The notes beneath the pieces are model-generated. The model had not been told where the DNA came from. It saw only the letters and a program-made list of their open reading frames with translations, and searched no databases. A DNA stretch of 64,000 nt from Copromyces sp. CBS 386.78 (lineage: Eukaryota > Ascomycota > Sordariomycetes > Sordariales > Sordariaceae). Where the stretch lies: the NCBI GenBank assembly GCA_030685235.1, contig MU839145.1, forward strand, positions 62,001-126,000, in the 5' to 3' direction. Both the position numbers and the translations under genes were made by a program. Shown here piece after piece: positions 60,308 to 64,000 of the stretch. Numbering within the stretch: position 1 is the first letter of the stretch; each line of letters starts with the position of its first letter.

Positions 60308-60542
60308 CGCATCAATGCTGGTTGGTTAGCGCGATTATTATGACAAGGGTCTGCAAAAATATAACAGAAACCCAACGGAACAACCACATTCGAAACAGAA
60401 AATTGGATAATATATATAGAGCGCCCGAAACACATCTGGTTAATACCAAGTTCTTCCATCAAAATTGGTGCTGTAGTAGTAGTTGAATTGCGCAGAGTAC
60501 GTCGTAAAGTCCCGCGCTAACGAACAAACCAGGTGTGATGTG
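60308..60542 (-). mobile_element. 235-bp MITE, copy 2 (inverted)
   Basis: Reverse-orientation homologue of the element at 55827-56061, with identical length. Shared blocks in element orientation include GTTCGTTAGCGCGGGACTT, CACCAATTTT and CGAATGTGGTT. TA follows the right edge (60543-60544); the left flank is CA, so one target base may have changed or the edge is slightly misplaced. Confidence 0.7.
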
Positions 60543-62923
60543 TACGTCTCCAGTAGGCGGAAATGTGTCTCTCCCTTCGTCGTTTTCCGCTGTACACCGT
60601 ACCTTTGGCTTTCTGATGTCGACATTTTCTGAAGCAAAGATGCTTTGTGTTTCGTCTGCCTGCCAATGAGCCCCGAATTATAAGGTTTTGGGTTGGGTTA
60701 CGGTGTGGAAACCGTTCAACGTCCCGGAGCCGATCCGAAACTCTTCCTTTTTGATGCTCAATACGCGCCTCTTCCGCCGCACATATTGACACGCAAGACG
60801 ATGTTTATGCAACTACCTCCTACTTGGCCGCCTAGTCCGTATTGTCGTGATTTCGACACTCGGTCATCTTTGCCAAACCACACAGTCCTTGACCGTCCAA
60901 GGAGAAGAGGATTGCTGATCCCATGACATAGCACAACAGTAACATGATATTGGACTCATGGTTTGCCCTGATCCTATCAACGACGACGTTCATGTCTCTT
61001 AAGATGTTTCAATGCCCCCATTCAGCGTCACGCGGACCTGGACAAAGTCTCGCTTGACCTCCAAGTGAGGTAACCCCAACCCGAGCCATCGGTGCCCTGC
61101 ACACAACGGGTTCTCGACCGTAACCTCAACCCAAGGAGGAGGCTGTTTGGCCGGTTTGGTGAGGTCCCGTTCTGTTCCTGAGAGTCCTAACCATGAAGGG
61201 TATCGTCCCGTGGTATCGCAGCAGAGGCCGTATGACGGTGCGGCTTTATATTTTGCTCAGGGTCTGGGTAAGCAAAACAGCTTGGTGCCTAGCCCGATCG
61301 GGAGGATCTTGAACCTGGCCTCGCTAGTCTCTAGGTCGTAAGCAGGCCAATGTTCCCGCCATTGGCCAGTTCAACAACTGCCATGACCTGACGATCCATG
61401 CAGTTGAGACAACGGGGGTCTAGGCCAGCCATGATGCCATCAAAAAAACTTTTGCCAGCCCTCGCACGTCGCCGTCCCTAACAAACACTGAAAAGGATGG
61501 CGTCCCTTGGTGGTTGGTGGTCCCATCCACGCCAGGAGACGCCGAGAAGCACCGGATTTTGCTTGAATTCCGATCACAACCCTCTTTGTGAAGCCTGGTG
61601 GAGGTCGTGGAGGTGTGCTAGAAAAAGGGGCCGGGGCCCCTTCGCGAGGGCTACGAGAGCGCTGCGATTCGTCGGCTGGGCCGGGAGATGGGGATGGTGG
61701 ATGCCGTGGATTCTCGCTCACAAAGGCCATGATGATTGGTGAATCTGGTGTTGGATTTGACGAGTATATCCCTGCTCACCCCAGATTCTTCTTTGGCCAG
61801 GGGATGGCAATCAAATGGAGTCAGTCGATAAACCCAAAGGCAAGCAGGGTCAAGGTGCTCTCAGATAGACATGCCCCAATCGCTAGTCTTCCTCACTTGC
61901 ACACCGTCCGTTTGCCTTGTCCACCTCACACTGGGAATCTCTGTTGATCTTCGGAGGCTTAGCAGGAAGACGGCGTCGAGGCAGCAGCCCAAGCGTCAAG
62001 ATGCTATCACTGACGATAGTGTCCTGATGTTGGCGTACGTCCTTGTTGTTGCCGTCGAGGTTCCAACTTTTGAGGATCTTCGTAAGTGTAGTGTACTTGC
62101 GATATCGGTAGGTTGCTGTGCAGAGTTGGGGGATCTTTCAGGTGTACCTCGGTATTGGGTACGTTGCAACGGAAGTGTTGAGGTGACTCTTTCCTCACCG
62201 ATCACCAAGAGGTAGCGGTACCGGGTACGCAAGTACATTCAGGTGACCAGGGCTTCCCGCCCGCTTTTTTCCTCAGCGGGCATCAACCCTCGCGCCCTCG
62301 CTACCTCGCTGCTGCCACGCAGTGCTACGCTACGCTGCTTGCTGGCCCGCTAGCCAGTCCTGTCCCTGGTCTCTCTTGGCTCACAGCAACACACTAAAGT
62401 ACCCCCGTAGAGGTATGATCCTTCCCACGGAATTCATCCTTAAATCACGCCGCCCCGCCTGTCGTGCTCTCCAAATCCCCCCTTTCACTGGACCGACTCG
62501 ACTTTTGAAGGATTTGGAGATCTTGACTTGTTTCTGTCTCCAAGTTTCTTCACTCAGCATCTTGACTCACACCACCATTACCACAATCATCACCACAACA
62601 GCCATCTGCCGCCTCGATTTCGATTAGACTGTGGATTACGACCAAATCAACGTGAACAACAGACGCCAGTAGCAAAGTGTCCATATCAGCAACACCAACA
62701 GCTACTTATCTTCAACTACTCTCTGCGACCATATCAACTTCGGCATTGGGTCTCGTGACAATCTTGGACGGATTTTATTTCACGATTTGGTGCTGTATCG
62801 ACAACCTTTCGTTACGTCCTTCGACACAAGCACTCGCCTGTTTTCACCCACTACTTCGTTTTACCGACATTATCGAATATCAACAGGCAGGGGATTCTCC
62901 CGGCCGCGTGAAAGACGCCCAAA

Positions 62924-64000
62924 ATGCCCGGCATTCTACCCATGAAAGTCATCAAGGTGGGCAACAGCTCACAAAGTCGCATCGCCCAGGCTTGCGACCG
63001 CTGCCGCAGCAAAAAGATCCGCTGTGACGGAATTAGGCCATGTTGTTCACAATGCGCCAATGTCGGGTTCGAGTGCAAGACCAGCGACAAGCTCAGCAGG
63101 CGCGCTTTCCCCAGGGGCTACACAGAATCGCTCGAGGAGCGAGTACGAGCGTTGGAGGCGGAAGTCCGGGAACTCAAGGATTTGCTGGATGAGAAGGACG
63201 AGAAGCTCGATATGCTCTCCAAGATGCACAGCAATCGCGGCCGGCCTGCCGAATCACCGCGAAGCACTCCGACAGCAGAGATCAAGAAGGATTCCGGCAC
63301 ACCGGCAAAAGAGGATGCCTTCCGCGTCCAAGCATCGCCCTTGTTGCTAGGTGTCGAGAATTCGGACTCCTACTTCATGGGCGCCTCCAGTGGCCGCTCT
63401 TTTATTGGTTTGTCTTTTCCCCAGCAGTCCCCGAGAGATCCGCGTTCTTGATAACTGACCCCATAATCAGAAACATTCAAGCGCAAAATCCAAGAGAACG
63501 GCAAGTCATGCACCGACTTCAACCCAGAGGCCTTCTTGCACATTCAGGGATGTTATCCTCTTTCGACAAAGGTTTCCCCTCAGAGCATGAGGATACCGCC
63601 TAGGCTGTTTTCTGATCGCTGCGTGAATGTTTACTTCCAAGAATGGGCGCCATTGTTTCCGGTTCTCCACAAGCCGGCTTTCCTTCGTATCTACGAGGAA
63701 TTTGTCGCGGACCCTGAAAAGATCAAGAACAATCACAAGCTCACGCAGCTCTACTTGGTCTTTACCATTGCCGGTCTGTCTAGTGAGCAGCCTGACTTCC
63801 AACAGTTGGCCGCTTGCGAGACGCAATGGCACAAGTGTTTGGAGGCTATCTTGATGGATAACACCATGCATACCCTCCAATGCCTCATTCTTGCTTTGAT
63901 GTACTGCACCGTCCGAGCCGACTACAAGCGGTTACAATATTACAAGGGCATTGCCGTGGGACTTTCTCATCGCCTGGGCTTACATCAGAGCCAGAAGCGC
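62924..64000 (+). CDS. acu-15: Zn2Cys6 acetate regulator FacB/ACU-15 (partial)
   Basis: Nuclear transcription activator of acetate and gluconeogenic genes (acetyl-CoA synthetase, glyoxylate cycle), FacB in Aspergillus and Cat8-related in yeast. Exons 62924..63407 and 63471 to the window edge, so the C-terminus is missing. The N-terminus [13 protein letters not shown] is family-specific. The zinc cluster has Cys 24, 27, 34, 41, 44 and 51 with the basic RSKKIRCDG between. A linker (SRRAFPRGY) leads to a leucine-zipper-like coiled coil at about 67-100 ([20 protein letters not shown]). After the intron comes the fungal transcription factor middle homology region ([26 protein letters not shown]). 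Assignment to FacB rather than another C6 factor rests on remembered N-terminal similarity. Confidence 0.85.

Larger units (their letters stand above)
55292..62923. other. Transposon-rich gene-free region
   Basis: 7.6 kb without a recognised gene. It contains two 235-bp inverted-repeat elements, one large RIP-mutated element and, to the right (60543-62923), ordinary-composition DNA with only short ORFs. The last 500 bases are likely the leader and promoter of the acetate regulator; CAC/ATC-rich repeats near 62565-62605 lie in it. Confidence 0.5.

Overview
The window is from a filamentous ascomycete, most likely the family Sordariaceae (Neurospora or a close relative such as Sordaria). Three things point there. 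The genes are GC-rich and carry short introns with GTAWGT-type donors, CTAAC/CTGAC branch points and YAG acceptors. The proteins (a FacB/ACU-15-type acetate regulator, an AA9 polysaccharide monooxygenase relic, a DUF3405 protein) are typical of Pezizomycotina. A block of about 3 kb near 57-60 kb is extremely AT-rich and poor in CpA/TpG, which is the footprint of repeat-induced point mutation (RIP). No tRNA, rRNA or CRISPR array was recognised.

Layout. 1-20 kb: the 3' end of an unrecognised gene, nucleoporin pom34 (-), a truncated AA9 relic (+), a 4-kb stretch without recognised genes, a 63-residue membrane protein (+), dCMP deaminase dcd1 (-) divergent from autophagy E1 enzyme atg7 (+), a small unknown ORF (-), and a DUF3405 type II membrane protein (-). 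20-33 kb: a two-LIM-domain paxillin-like protein (-) followed by about 8 kb without genes that holds two miniature inverted-repeat elements. 33-56 kb is gene-dense: inositol-3-phosphate synthase (+), a MEIOB-like meiotic OB-fold protein (-), a peroxisomal acyl-CoA ligase ending in SKL (-), translin (+), GPI11/PIG-F (+), a mitochondrial carrier (+), ribosomal protein eL22 (-), proteolipid PMP3 (+), a YchF/Ygr210c-type GTPase with a 10-nt microexon (-), and a SET-domain methyltransferase (+). 55-63 kb is a transposon landing zone: a 3.25-kb RIP-mutated DNA transposon with TA target duplications, bracketed by two 235-bp inverted-repeat elements in opposite orientation. The window ends inside the acetate regulator acu-15/facB (+).

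The genes are housekeeping and regulatory and do not form one pathway or cluster. The most unusual content is the set of TA-flanked inverted-repeat elements: four miniature ones and one large RIP-degraded one. One miniature element shares its terminal bases with the large element and may be a non-autonomous relative of it. Exon models below were built by hand from splice signals and reading-frame continuity. Every multi-exon model given keeps a consistent frame through to its stop or to the window edge.
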